Shown in pieces: positions 9,794 through 17,826 of a stretch of DNA of 64,000 bases (positions within the stretch are counted from its first letter, which is position 1; every line of letters begins with the position of its first letter). The translations under genes were made by a program, and so were the position numbers. The stretch is from Acidobacteria bacterium UBA2990. GTDB lineage: Bacteria; Acidobacteriota; Vicinamibacteria; Vicinamibacterales; UBA8438. The stretch covers positions 481,442 to 545,441 of the forward strand of contig DEAE01000024.1 of assembly GCA_002347025.1 (NCBI GenBank). The letters are read 5' to 3'. The notes below the pieces were generated by a model. It saw only the letters and a list, made by a program, of their open reading frames with translations. It had not been told where the DNA came from and searched no databases.

Positions 9794-11019
9794 CAGTCAC
9801 AGGTTGTCGCAATGGATTTTCTGGCATAGCGAATAGGTCGGGTGGCGAGCCAAGGGAGACGTTTGGTATGTTCGATGCTGGACTCTAGGGTTTGAGTTAG
9901 TGCCTCCTGTGGCAGCGTGTGGTTTGGGCCGTAATATGCCGCAGTGAATACTGCTACTGCGAAGCTTAACTGTTCCACAGTTTGGCGGTCTGCAACCGAA
10001 AAAGGCTGTGGCTCTGCCAGGCGTTTGTTGAGGGTGATCGCGGTTAGTCCTGATGAGATGGCGGAAGTCTGAGGGTGCAGGCGACCTTGCTTTAGACGAA
10101 TCTGACCAACTCGAAGGGGAGAATTGGTGTCAACTGAGGTTTGGGTGATGGGACTGGAGATTGCTACTGCGGCTGTTATTCTCAATGCCGCCAACGCCTG
10201 TCCTACTTGCTCTGCTGTCCACCTGCCCTTGCTGGTATTCATGTGAATTTGTGCTAGTTCGCGAAGGGCGCTACGGGCTGCGACCGAAAGAGGTAGCTGC
10301 TTTTCGGTCTGGTTCGTATTCCAGGTTCTTTTCTGAAAGATTCGGGTGAGGCCATACGTGGTGACGGCAAGAGCCATTAAACTGAAGAGTGCCGCGACCA
10401 ACGCTAGCAAGTTGGCGTGAAAAGTTCGTGTTTCCACTTCGTCAAATGTTGCAGGTGGTAGGTCTCTGATATCGACGATGTCTTCGGGTACCAGCGATAG
10501 AACGCGGATAGGCTCGGCCGGTAGGACGTATGTCAGTTGCCGCCCAATTAGGGCCGGATTTTCGTTGAGTCTACGTTCAATCCTGTAGGTTAGCTCTAGA
10601 GCTGGGATTTCAATATCTTCGCCGAAGCTGTTTTCGGTAAGGAGGCGGAGTGTGTATTGGTACTGCAAGAATCGATAAGGTCCGTTCACGATATCTTCTG
10701 ATCGTTGACCACTGAGGACATCGAATGGCAAGACCTCGATCGTCGCTGGCTCGAGCGGCATTTGGTCAGGGATGGCGCGGGCCTCGCTAGTTTCAACGAT
10801 GCTACAGGTTACAGTCATCACAAAACGCTCACCTACAACTACTGCGTTAGTACTGACCCGCCGCCAGCATCGCATAGCTGGTACAGCTTCTGTGTCTTCT
10901 GTGGGCTGGCCCATGGCAGCTGCCGTGGGCAGCAAGATCACGCCGAGTGCAAGCAACATTGTGTTCAGATGCTTTTTCGGTGTTTGCTTGCTCCTGTCGC
11001 GTAATGGCTGATGTGTCAT
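9769..11019 (-). CDS. BatD-like exported membrane protein of the MoxR operon
   Basis: A 416-aa protein with an N-terminal signal sequence (about residues 20-37, ending in AAAMGQ), a beta-rich periplasmic region, one transmembrane helix (about 200-226), and a C-terminal cytoplasmic region with no recognised motif. This is the layout of BatD/oxygen-tolerance-type proteins, but similarity at sequence level is weak to the eye and position in the operon carries much of the call. An in-frame ATG at 10959 is an alternative start directly at the signal peptide. It follows the DUF58 gene by 32 nt. Confidence 0.6.
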   Translation of the reverse strand: MTHQPLRDRSKQTPKKHLNTMLLALGVILLPTAAAMGQPTEDTEAVPAMRCWRRVSTNAVVVGERFVMTVTCSIVETSEARAIPDQMPLEPATIEVLPFDVLSGQRSEDIVNGPYRFLQYQYTLRLLTENSFGEDIEIPALELTYRIERRLNENPALIGRQLTYVLPAEPIRVLSLVPEDIVDIRDLPPATFDEVETRTFHANLLALVAALFSLMALAVTTYGLTRIFQKRTWNTNQTEKQLPLSVAARSALRELAQIHMNTSKGRWTAEQVGQALAALRITAAVAISSPITQTSVDTNSPLRVGQIRLKQGRLHPQTSAISSGLTAITLNKRLAEPQPFSVADRQTVEQLSFAVAVFTAAYYGPNHTLPQEALTQTLESSIEHTKRLPWLATRPIRYARKSIATTCDWWNQVWTR

Positions 11020-11051
11020 CCCGGGTGCTTTCTGGTATCCGCTTTTTAGGT

Positions 11052-11981
11052 TCAGGTCTGCCGTCGCATTTGTTTCCGGTTAAGCAAGAACGAGACCAAT
11101 GTGTCGTAAAACTGCTGCCCTCGGTCCAGCCGGACAATCTCGAGGCCACGATCGTTTGCTGTTTGTTCAATGGCGTTTTGCCAGCCTCGTACTCGGTCCG
11201 GGATCTGGTGCAAGTCGGTAGACGAGATGACTTGGTTGCGTCCGGTTTCCACATCATAACCCTCAACCCAACCCGCCGAGAGGTTAGGAAACTCGAATGC
11301 AAAGGCGCTGTCGATCATCACGAGGAAGACGTCATGGGCGGTGTTGAGGTCGGCCAGTTCTGTCAGGAGCAGGTCCGGATCTTCAAGAAGAAAATCTGAG
11401 ACTATCGGTACAAGGGACCGCTTGCGTAGAAGGCCATCGAAGTTTTGTTTCGGACCCGAGTCTTCGAGTGTTTCTCTAAGTAGGTGTTCTTGATAAGCCT
11501 CGACGCAATGTATGGCGTGGTTCCTTCCTACTTTCGGGGGTAATGCTATCTCGCGTGTGTCACGGTTGAAGGTGATTAAACCAACGCTATCTTGAAAGAA
11601 TGAAGCAGCCATTGCGAAGGTTGCTACTGCCATAGCAACGACCTTTGCGATCGGCTCGTTAGCTATTCCACATTGTGTTGATGCGGATACGTCGGCTGCG
11701 ATTACTACTTGGGCAGTGCTTTCCTGGTCGAATTCTCTGGCGACGACCGGGCTGAAATTTGTCAGGGTTGATTGAGCCCAGTCGATGTTCGAAAGTCGGT
11801 CACCAGGCTGCCAATCGCGGGTCCCGGCCACGTCATGCCCAGACCCGTGAAACATGCTTTGATGAGTTCCGAGGGTGAATTCCTGCATGCGGCGTACTAC
11901 CACTAACTCGACATTGCTGATATCAGACCGAGAGACAAGCGTGTTTGCGTCTATTCCCACGAGTCGTTCTGTTCTCCCCAT
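11052..11981 (-). CDS. DUF58 domain protein (vWA-like, MoxR-associated)
   Basis: A 309-aa soluble protein. The DUF58 signature GTRDWQPGDRLSNIDW is at about residues 53-68. It is followed by a degenerate vWA fold with D97-V-S99-A-S101. No transmembrane helices are seen, unlike the N-terminally anchored DUF58 subtype. DUF58 proteins are regularly encoded directly after moxR, and here the gene follows moxR by 121 nt. They are thought to be adaptors between the AAA+ ATPase and membrane vWA proteins; the mechanism is not settled. Confidence 0.85.
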   Translation of the reverse strand: MGRTERLVGIDANTLVSRSDISNVELVVVRRMQEFTLGTHQSMFHGSGHDVAGTRDWQPGDRLSNIDWAQSTLTNFSPVVAREFDQESTAQVVIAADVSASTQCGIANEPIAKVVAMAVATFAMAASFFQDSVGLITFNRDTREIALPPKVGRNHAIHCVEAYQEHLLRETLEDSGPKQNFDGLLRKRSLVPIVSDFLLEDPDLLLTELADLNTAHDVFLVMIDSAFAFEFPNLSAGWVEGYDVETGRNQVISSTDLHQIPDRVRGWQNAIEQTANDRGLEIVRLDRGQQFYDTLVSFLLNRKQMRRQT

Positions 11982-12102
11982 TGGGGCGGATTAGTTGGCA
12001 CTAGGCCGGTTCACGTTTGCTCTAGGTAGGAGCTCCTTCTCACCGTCTCGCCGTTCCTTCCTATCAGAGGGCTGACTGCTCTTCCTGGGCCTAGCTGTCT
12101 CG

Positions 12103-13143
12103 TCATGGTATTGGCACGGTCTCAAGTATTTCGTCGATGACGGTGTTGACACGGACATTTCGGCTGGCTGCGCGTGGAGAGAGCCAGATCCGGTGTCCAA
12201 GAATGTAGGGAGCTAATTCTTGGATATCTTCAGGGTAGACTTCATCGCGCCGTCCTGATAGCAGGGCCCATACTCTAACTAACCTTCCCCAGCATATTGT
12301 CGCGCGTGGAGAGCCGCCGAGTTCTACATATTCCTCCACTAATCGAGATGGGGAGTGTTGTAGCCATTCAGTGTCAGGGCTGTAGGGGCGTGTTGCAGCA
12401 ACCAACCTCCTGATATATTTTCCGAGCGCCTCGTGCAGGAACACCTGTTCACCGATTCTGGCCCTGAGCTCAAGAACTCTGTCTTTTGATACTAGGCCGC
12501 CGAGCTGCACTTTCTTGAAGTCGAATCCGACTAGTTTCTGCTCCTCTTCTGGTGGTAAATATCCAATATTGACCATTATGGCAAAACGGTCCGTTGCGGC
12601 TTCAGACAAGGGAAAAGTGCCTTGTCCGAGCTCGATTGGGTTCATTGTGGCGATGGCGAAACTAAAGCTAGGCAAGTGGTATGTTTCTTTTCCGACGGTG
12701 ACCGAGCGGTCCTGTAGGCCTTCGAGGAACGCACTTTGCGATTTCAAGGGAATTCGATTGATTTCATCTAGGAGGATGACTTCAGCGGATGCTAGCGGCC
12801 CGAATTCTGTGATGAACTCGCCGGTTGCCGGGTTGATCATCTGAAATCCCACGACCTCGGTGGGTTGTAAGTCTGATCGCCCTTGTAGTCGAGCGAAACG
12901 GGCGCCGCTAATAGCCGCAAGAATAACTCCGAAGAAGGTTTTTCCGACCCCAGGAACCCCACGAAGCAGCAGGTTGCCTGCGTTGACCTGTCGCTGTTCC
13001 TCCTGATCGTAGGTAGTCGGGATCTCAGCTAGTAGAACCATATTGGCGAGAGCCTTCTCTCGCTGATATCCGACCAGCGCTTTGCCACCTTCAGCTACGA
13101 TGGCCTCATGAAAATCGATTGCGTCTTGAAGATCGGTTTGCAT
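12103..13143 (-). CDS. moxR: MoxR-family AAA+ ATPase
   Basis: A 346-aa AAA+ ATPase. Walker A is GVPGVGKT (residues 62-69), Walker B is VILLDEIN (122-129), and sensor-1 Asn168 lies in ATMNPIE. A C-terminal helical lid domain follows. MoxR proteins act as chaperone-like ATPases, often activating metallo-enzymes or cell-envelope complexes with the help of vWA proteins. This is the first gene of a six-gene minus-strand operon (moxR, DUF58, BatD-like, vWA, BatC-like, vWA) to which an HIBADH-like gene is appended. It is divergent from the Tat-signal protein gene at 13309. Confidence 0.92.
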   Translation of the reverse strand: MQTDLQDAIDFHEAIVAEGGKALVGYQREKALANMVLLAEIPTTYDQEEQRQVNAGNLLLRGVPGVGKTFFGVILAAISGARFARLQGRSDLQPTEVVGFQMINPATGEFITEFGPLASAEVILLDEINRIPLKSQSAFLEGLQDRSVTVGKETYHLPSFSFAIATMNPIELGQGTFPLSEAATDRFAIMVNIGYLPPEEEQKLVGFDFKKVQLGGLVSKDRVLELRARIGEQVFLHEALGKYIRRLVAATRPYSPDTEWLQHSPSRLVEEYVELGGSPRATICWGRLVRVWALLSGRRDEVYPEDIQELAPYILGHRIWLSPRAASRNVRVNTVIDEILETVPIP

Positions 13144-13235
13144 ATAACTATTGGTGTCGCCCTAATGGTAGGTTTAAATTTGGAGTTCTTATCCTATAGG
13201 AAATAGCGTGTTAGGGGATAACTTTGCGATGGCGC

Positions 13236-13264
13236 TTGACAACTCTTCACTGCGGGTCTAGGTT
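13236..13264 (+). promoter_or_regulatory. Candidate sigma-70 promoter for the Tat-signal protein gene
   Basis: A perfect TTGACA (13236-13241) is followed, after a 17-nt spacer, by TAGGTT (13259-13264). It would place the transcription start about 40 nt before the ATG at 13309. The -10 hexamer matches the consensus only at three positions, so this is a candidate only. A 10-bp palindrome TCCTATAGGA lies nearby at 13192-13201, between the divergent genes. Confidence 0.35.
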
Positions 13265-13308
13265 TTGCTAAGTTCCTGAGAGATCGTAGCTCGAAGGGGG
13301 GGCCAGAT

Positions 13309-14088
13309 ATGAATGTCGATCGACGTAAGTTCATTGCGTCAGTAGGGGGCTCAGCAGCTGTGGCAGCCATGGGTCACGAAGACCGAGCCGAAGCACTTGA
13401 GCACTACATGACGGATCAGCTCGACCGCAAGGTGGAGTTCGGAGAGGGGGCGCAGACTTCGATAGAGCCCCAAGTGCCACGAGGAACAGGGAATCTGTTT
13501 CGTCCAACCACGAGTGGCTTTGAGCCGATGCCGGACAAGCCTACCTTGATTGATTTCTTTGAACGGCGCTTTGCTCCTGCTCGCCATGTTCTACAAAGTG
13601 CCAATCATGCGGTCCAGACGGGTCAGCCTGAGCGCACCGTTTTTGCTTGTCTTTTGCATGATGTCACTCAAAATTTGATCAAGGCTGACCATGGCTATTG
13701 GGGTGCCCAATTGTTCGCTCCGTATGTTGATGAGAGAGTGGCTTGGGGTATCAAGTATCACCAGGCATTGCGGTTTTTTCCTGATGAATCGGTGGGCTAT
13801 GCCTACCCGGACATGTATAACCGCATCTTTGGTGCTGACTATGAGCCTGACGAGTACATCAAACAAGCTCATGAGTTCGCTAGGAACCACCGCTATTACA
13901 TGGAGGCGCGGTTAGTTACAGTCAATGATCAATATGCGTTCGACGAGAACCAGCGAGAAGTAAAGATCGAGGAATTTACCGATGTCATTGGCCGACAGTT
14001 CAAGCAGCCTAGAGAAGGGCTTGGAAATGACAATAGCCCTGTAGCTCATATGTGGAGGTCCATCATAAATCCCAACCGTCCTCTTTGA
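13309..14088 (+). CDS. Twin-arginine-signal protein of unknown function
   Basis: A 259-aa protein whose N-terminus MNVDRRKFIASVGG carries a twin-arginine motif (R5-R6) and a short hydrophobic stretch, typical of Tat-exported proteins that fold in the cytoplasm. The rest is hydrophilic and rich in aromatic and charged residues; I see no CxxCH, metal-binding cluster or known catalytic motif. A strong purine-rich ribosome binding site (GAAGGGGGG) precedes the ATG. It stands alone between the divergent moxR operon and a rho-independent terminator at 14160. I do not recognise the family. Confidence 0.75.
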   Translation: MNVDRRKFIASVGGSAAVAAMGHEDRAEALEHYMTDQLDRKVEFGEGAQTSIEPQVPRGTGNLFRPTTSGFEPMPDKPTLIDFFERRFAPARHVLQSANHAVQTGQPERTVFACLLHDVTQNLIKADHGYWGAQLFAPYVDERVAWGIKYHQALRFFPDESVGYAYPDMYNRIFGADYEPDEYIKQAHEFARNHRYYMEARLVTVNDQYAFDENQREVKIEEFTDVIGRQFKQPREGLGNDNSPVAHMWRSIINPNRPL

Positions 14089-14159
14089 GTCGGTGGTAGG
14101 TATTGGTGCTGCTAAGGATTGGAAGGTTTTCTTAAGGCCCTTAGGCCAAACTGGTTGTT

Positions 14160-14198
14160 GCCCGGCTCCATTATGATGGAGTCGGGCGATTTGTTTTT
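14160..14198 (+). terminator. Rho-independent terminator
   Basis: A 12-bp stem with arms GCCCGGCTCCAT (14160-14171) and ATGGAGTCGGGC (14176-14187), one G-T pair, loop TATG, followed by GATTTGTTTTT. It ends transcription of the Tat-signal protein gene, 72 nt after its stop. Confidence 0.85.
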
Positions 14199-14594
14199 AG
14201 TTACCCTCTTGGTCCAACCTGTCCAGTGGGCAACACTGGTACAGCGTTAGAATACCCTCTGTATTTAGGCCTTGGAATTGGTGCACTGGGAGATAGTACG
14301 GACGCGACTGTCTGAGGGAATTTGTCATAAAGGACGGCGGCCATCTTATGGTAGAAGTGCTGGCGTTGCTTCGCACTGTCACTTCGTCTTGGCCTGTTTG
14401 TGGCGACTTCAGGCGCTTAGTAAAGATCAGGACTAGGCTGGTCCCTCGGGACATGGACCCCGAGGTCTGAGTGGCCAAGTCTAGCCGAAGCCTCGGATAC
14501 CGTTTCCTCTATATCCTATATAATGCGTCCTATTGGCACGGTTCATGATCACCGTGCACAGAATAACCTCATCGATGATGATACGGAGGTCCAG
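14199..14594. other. Intergenic region upstream of the YVTN propeller gene
   Basis: About 400 bases with no supported gene. A minus-strand open frame of 93 codons (14197-14478) has no recognisable family, no good start context and runs into the terminator above, so I do not call it. An AT-rich stretch around 14505-14525 (CTATATCCTATATAATG) contains TATAAT at 14518-14523 and could be the -10 of the downstream operon; no clear -35 was found. Confidence 0.35.
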
Positions 14595-15791
14595 ATGGAA
14601 GGTTTAGTTACCCGCAGTGTGCTGTCGGTAGTAGTCGTCGGCCTTTTGTTGGTCGGATCGGCTTCGGGTCAAGGTGTTCCTAGGCTCGATTCTTACGATG
14701 GTGTTGCAGTGCGGATTTTGCAGAGCAACAACGCCGGAACCATGCAGCATGTGATCGATCCGGCAATCAACGAGGTAGTCGGGATTATCAGGGGCTGCCC
14801 GAACCCACACAATCTGACGTCTCATCCCGAGGGCCTCTACTACTACTGCTCGAACGAGCTGGACCAGGCGGTCGATGTGTTCGATACGAAGACACTCGAG
14901 CACGTTACCCGCATTCCCCTGTCGGCGAGGCCCAATAAGATTGCGGTAAACAAGAAGCACCGGAAGATCTACGCGGGCATCTCCCAGCGGACGGACAATC
15001 CAGGACCGGGGGTCGAGGTTGACCCAGACGGACAGTTTCCGGCGGTGGTCGACGTGATCGACATCGATACCCACACGCTCGTCAAGAGCATCCAGGTGTT
15101 CAGCACCGTCCATAATGTATTCATGACCCCGGACGAACAGCATGTCGTGCTCGGCCTCCGTGGACGAGTGAGACCGGGTGATCCCACCATCCAGGTGCTC
15201 GATCCCGCGACCGACACCGTGGCCTTTGGCATGGAGCTGACCGGCTATGAGCAGTACGGCCGAACCCATCACGAGGTCCGGCCGATGGCGTTCCTGGCCG
15301 ACTCCGACGGCTCCACCAAGACCGTGTTCGCGCAGGCCACTGGCATCAACCGTATCTGGGTGATCGACTGGAAGACGCGCGAGATGGTGAACATGCTCGT
15401 CCCCCCAGAGCTGCCACTGTGGGAGAAGAACGCCGACGGGATCCAGACGGGCGACATGCACGGTCTGGAGGTGCTCCCGGACAAGTCGGCGGTGTGGGCG
15501 TCGAGCCGACTCGATAGCCGTATCTATGGTTGGAGCTTGCCCGATATGGATTACATCGGGAGCGTAAGAGTGGGGCCGAGCGCTAATTGGATGACGTCGA
15601 CCCCTGACAGCAGCCACATGTACGTAGCGGTTTCCGGGAGCGACCATACCTTGGCCATTGATCTCGAATCACTCGAGATTGTGGCGAAAATTAGAACCGG
15701 CTCTCGCCCCGCACGGGTCAGCACTGTAGTACTCCCGCCGGACCGCGTGAATCCCAGAGGGATCGGGATGCGAACGGAGGACAACGAATGA
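14595..15791 (+). CDS. Exported YVTN/YncE-type beta-propeller protein
   Basis: A 398-aa protein that begins with a signal peptide (about residues 1-26, ending GSASGQ) and continues as repeated propeller blades with patterns such as VDVFDTKTLEHVTRI, VDVIDIDTHTLVKSI and LAIDLESLEIVAKI. The ATG at 14595 is chosen because GGAGGT lies at 14585-14590 and the signal peptide follows at once; an upstream in-frame ATG (14523) would put 24 hydrophilic residues in front. The gene overlaps the next by 4 nt (ATGA), so the propeller is translationally coupled to a diheme cytochrome. A role as a periplasmic scaffold or dehydrogenase-like partner of the cytochrome is inference. Confidence 0.85.
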   Translation: MEGLVTRSVLSVVVVGLLLVGSASGQGVPRLDSYDGVAVRILQSNNAGTMQHVIDPAINEVVGIIRGCPNPHNLTSHPEGLYYYCSNELDQAVDVFDTKTLEHVTRIPLSARPNKIAVNKKHRKIYAGISQRTDNPGPGVEVDPDGQFPAVVDVIDIDTHTLVKSIQVFSTVHNVFMTPDEQHVVLGLRGRVRPGDPTIQVLDPATDTVAFGMELTGYEQYGRTHHEVRPMAFLADSDGSTKTVFAQATGINRIWVIDWKTREMVNMLVPPELPLWEKNADGIQTGDMHGLEVLPDKSAVWASSRLDSRIYGWSLPDMDYIGSVRVGPSANWMTSTPDSSHMYVAVSGSDHTLAIDLESLEIVAKIRTGSRPARVSTVVLPPDRVNPRGIGMRTEDNE

Positions 15792-16642
15792 CGGGCCGGC
15801 GACTGAGTTTCCTGATGCGGGCCGGCTTGGGACTGGCCCTCGGCGCGGCGGTGGCGGTGAGTACGTTCCAGGAGCCGGCTGGGGCCCAGAGTTTCCCGAC
15901 CTCCACGGACGTCGAGACCTACCGTGACACCGTCGAAAGTGTCTTCATGGAGGATCGGGGCGGCACGACCAGTGGCCTTGCTTCGTGCGTGATGTGCCAT
16001 ACCTGGCAGACCAGCGTCCGGTTCAGCTTGGAGACACCGGAAAGTCCGGCTGGGTGGACTATCGGGCAGTCACGGCGCAATCTCGATGTGATCGGCCAGT
16101 TGATTAACACTGCCGATCCGGAGAGCAGCCGTTTGCTCCAGAAGCCGTTGGCTCAGAACGCAGGAGGGCTGCCGCACACAGGGGGTACATTCTGGACGTC
16201 AACCGACGACCCCGAGTACGGGCGGCTGCTTCAGTGGATCCAGCGGTTGCCGGACGAGCAGTTTATCCCGGCTCCAGAGCCCGAGATCGACTTCGACTTC
16301 TTCCGCGCATGTGTCCAGGAAGTGTTTGCCAATCCTCGCGACGGGCAGCTTCCCTGCACTCGGTGCCACTCGGGCGGGATGATTGGCTTCGCGCCGGCTC
16401 CAGGCCGAGCTGACCGGTGGAGCGACGAAGAGGCACAGAGGGCCTACCGCTTGATCTCTAGGGTGATTACGCCAGGAAACCCAGAGCAGAGTCGTTTTCT
16501 GTTAAAGCCACTCCATCCTGATGGTGGAGGTGCTTACACGCACAACGGGCCACGACGCTGGGAGAGTCGCGATGATCCAGAGTGGCAAATGTTGGCGGGA
16601 TGGGTTCGCGGAGAGCGTGTCGGGTCTAGCTGTTCGTCGTAA
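15788..16642 (+). CDS. Exported diheme c-type cytochrome
   Basis: A 284-aa protein with a signal peptide (about residues 1-34, ending AGAQ) and two haem c attachment motifs, CVMCH at residues 67-71 and CTRCH at 190-194. The two halves are similar in layout: each haem site is followed by a stretch ending in L-I-(S)-x-x-(I)-x-P-x-x-(P)-E-x-S-R-x-L-x-K-P-L. It therefore looks like a duplicated one-haem domain. It is translationally coupled (ATGA overlap) to the upstream YVTN propeller. I infer a periplasmic electron carrier working with that protein. A perfect inverted repeat follows at 16694. Confidence 0.85.
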   Translation: MTGRRLSFLMRAGLGLALGAAVAVSTFQEPAGAQSFPTSTDVETYRDTVESVFMEDRGGTTSGLASCVMCHTWQTSVRFSLETPESPAGWTIGQSRRNLDVIGQLINTADPESSRLLQKPLAQNAGGLPHTGGTFWTSTDDPEYGRLLQWIQRLPDEQFIPAPEPEIDFDFFRACVQEVFANPRDGQLPCTRCHSGGMIGFAPAPGRADRWSDEEAQRAYRLISRVITPGNPEQSRFLLKPLHPDGGGAYTHNGPRRWESRDDPEWQMLAGWVRGERVGSSCSS

Positions 16643-16693
16643 TGCTGGATGGAGTTCAACACAGAAGGTTCGTGAACCTGCCATTCCTTAAGT

Positions 16694-16724
16694 GATGTCG
16701 AGTGCCCACCGGGCACTCGACATC
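16694..16724. repeat. Perfect 14-bp inverted repeat between convergent genes
   Basis: Arms GATGTCGAGTGCCC (16694-16707) and GGGCACTCGACATC (16711-16724) pair perfectly around a 3-nt loop. There is no T-tract on either side. It lies between the ends of the diheme cytochrome and the minus-strand FMN-binding gene, so a bidirectional transcription-stop or RNA-stabilising hairpin is the simplest reading. Confidence 0.8.
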
Positions 16725-16852
16725 GGTGCCCTGTGAGACTGGTTCCAGAGAGGTGGACGCAACAACGTGCAATAAGTTCTTTCGGAGATGCCGATTGGGT
16801 CAAGCTGCCAATGCTTTATTCCCACCTTCAGGCATTCCTCATAGTCCGGCGT

Positions 16853-17398
16853 CTACTTGTTTCGCTCAGCAAGAAACTCCCGAGCCATGCGTCGAGCGCT
16901 ATCGCGGATGGATCGGACGGCAGCGCTGTTTGTGATGGTCGCTCGCGAAACTGCGTCGATGTCCTTTCCTACTGTCATGGGCGCCAGCACGCTCTTTCCA
17001 CGGAATTGTTTAATGAACTTAGGTAGGTCGATTGAGAAGTAGCCAAAGGGCTCGTTGTGATAAACGATGCTGATGTTAATCAGAGCCCCGCCTGGATCCA
17101 TCCCGACAAGCATCCAAATTTCTCCTTTATAACCGTGGACATCGCGGGCAAAATCGACGGTGAAGAAACCTAGGCCGACTAAGATTTCCTTGCCATCAGG
17201 CCCTATTCTATAGCCTCGGTAGTGTGGTGTCTTCCGGTTGATGAAGCGAAAGAGTTTAGCCTCGGGGAGGGCCTCTCGAAGGTAGCTTTCGTAGCGAGGG
17301 ATGTCATCCGTGGCCCGCCATCGTTGGGCTTGAGCCGCACTTGTGAGTCCAGCGAGTATTAGGACCGTAATCGCGACGGAGAAAGCACTGATTTTCAC
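16853..17398 (-). CDS. Exported FMN-binding domain protein
   Basis: A 181-aa protein with an N-terminal signal peptide (about residues 1-24) and an FMN-binding domain of the RnfG/NqrC/NosR type. The GTG start at 17398 is preceded by AGGAG at 6-nt spacing. The segment DAVSRATIT near the C-terminus matches the site where ApbE attaches FMN covalently to a threonine, except that the usual Gly (SGAT) is Arg. It is a clear paralogue of the protein at 29370: both share YRGYRIGPDG-like, GYKG, EPFGYFSID and DAVSRATIT segments. No partner electron-transfer gene is adjacent here. Confidence 0.87.
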   Translation of the reverse strand: MKISAFSVAITVLILAGLTSAAQAQRWRATDDIPRYESYLREALPEAKLFRFINRKTPHYRGYRIGPDGKEILVGLGFFTVDFARDVHGYKGEIWMLVGMDPGGALINISIVYHNEPFGYFSIDLPKFIKQFRGKSVLAPMTVGKDIDAVSRATITNSAAVRSIRDSARRMAREFLAERNK

Positions 17399-17826
17399 TT
17401 GGTCTCCTATACCTGCCGTGTGTTGTCTTGTATTTCAGTCATCCTGTTTCGCGGGCAATGGCAACTGAAATGTTTGTTCTGTTATCCGCTTTGTTGACCT
17501 TTGCTCATGTATTGAAGCTAGAGCACACAGTTTTGACATCGCTATTTCACCGATATCTGTGCTTTGACATTCTACTGTTTTCACACGTGTGTGTTTGGGA
17601 GAGATTATTTTTAGGGACCAACTGGGAAGTTAGTGTTTGGACAGGAACAGGTGAAATCTTGACTTTACTGGAGTGCGACACTACGGTGTGGGGGGGACAG
17701 ACCTGATGGTTGGTTTCACCAACCTTGGTCAATTCAGGTTGGATGTGAGGGCTCGTTCACATACAGCTTCTAGATGCCTTATGAATGGTAATAGCCGAGG
17801 ACTAGAGCGTCGACGAGGAGGCAGTC
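17399..17826. other. Divergent intergenic region between the FMN-binding and molybdenum hydroxylase genes
   Basis: About 430 AT-rich bases without a credible gene. Two TTGACA hexamers occur on the plus strand (17533-17538 and 17564-17569) but neither has a good -10 at 16-18 nt. A small hairpin GGTTGG/CCAACC with loop TTTCA lies at 17708-17724. Promoters for both flanking genes must lie here; none can be fixed by eye. Confidence 0.35.

Noticed and set aside
14197..14478. Minus-strand 93-codon frame in the intergenic region
   Set aside because: No known family, poor start context, and it runs into the terminator hairpin.
14604..15647. Long open frame antisense to the YVTN propeller gene
   Set aside because: The opposite strand carries clear propeller blades and a signal peptide; the antisense product is His- and Arg-rich and has no family features.
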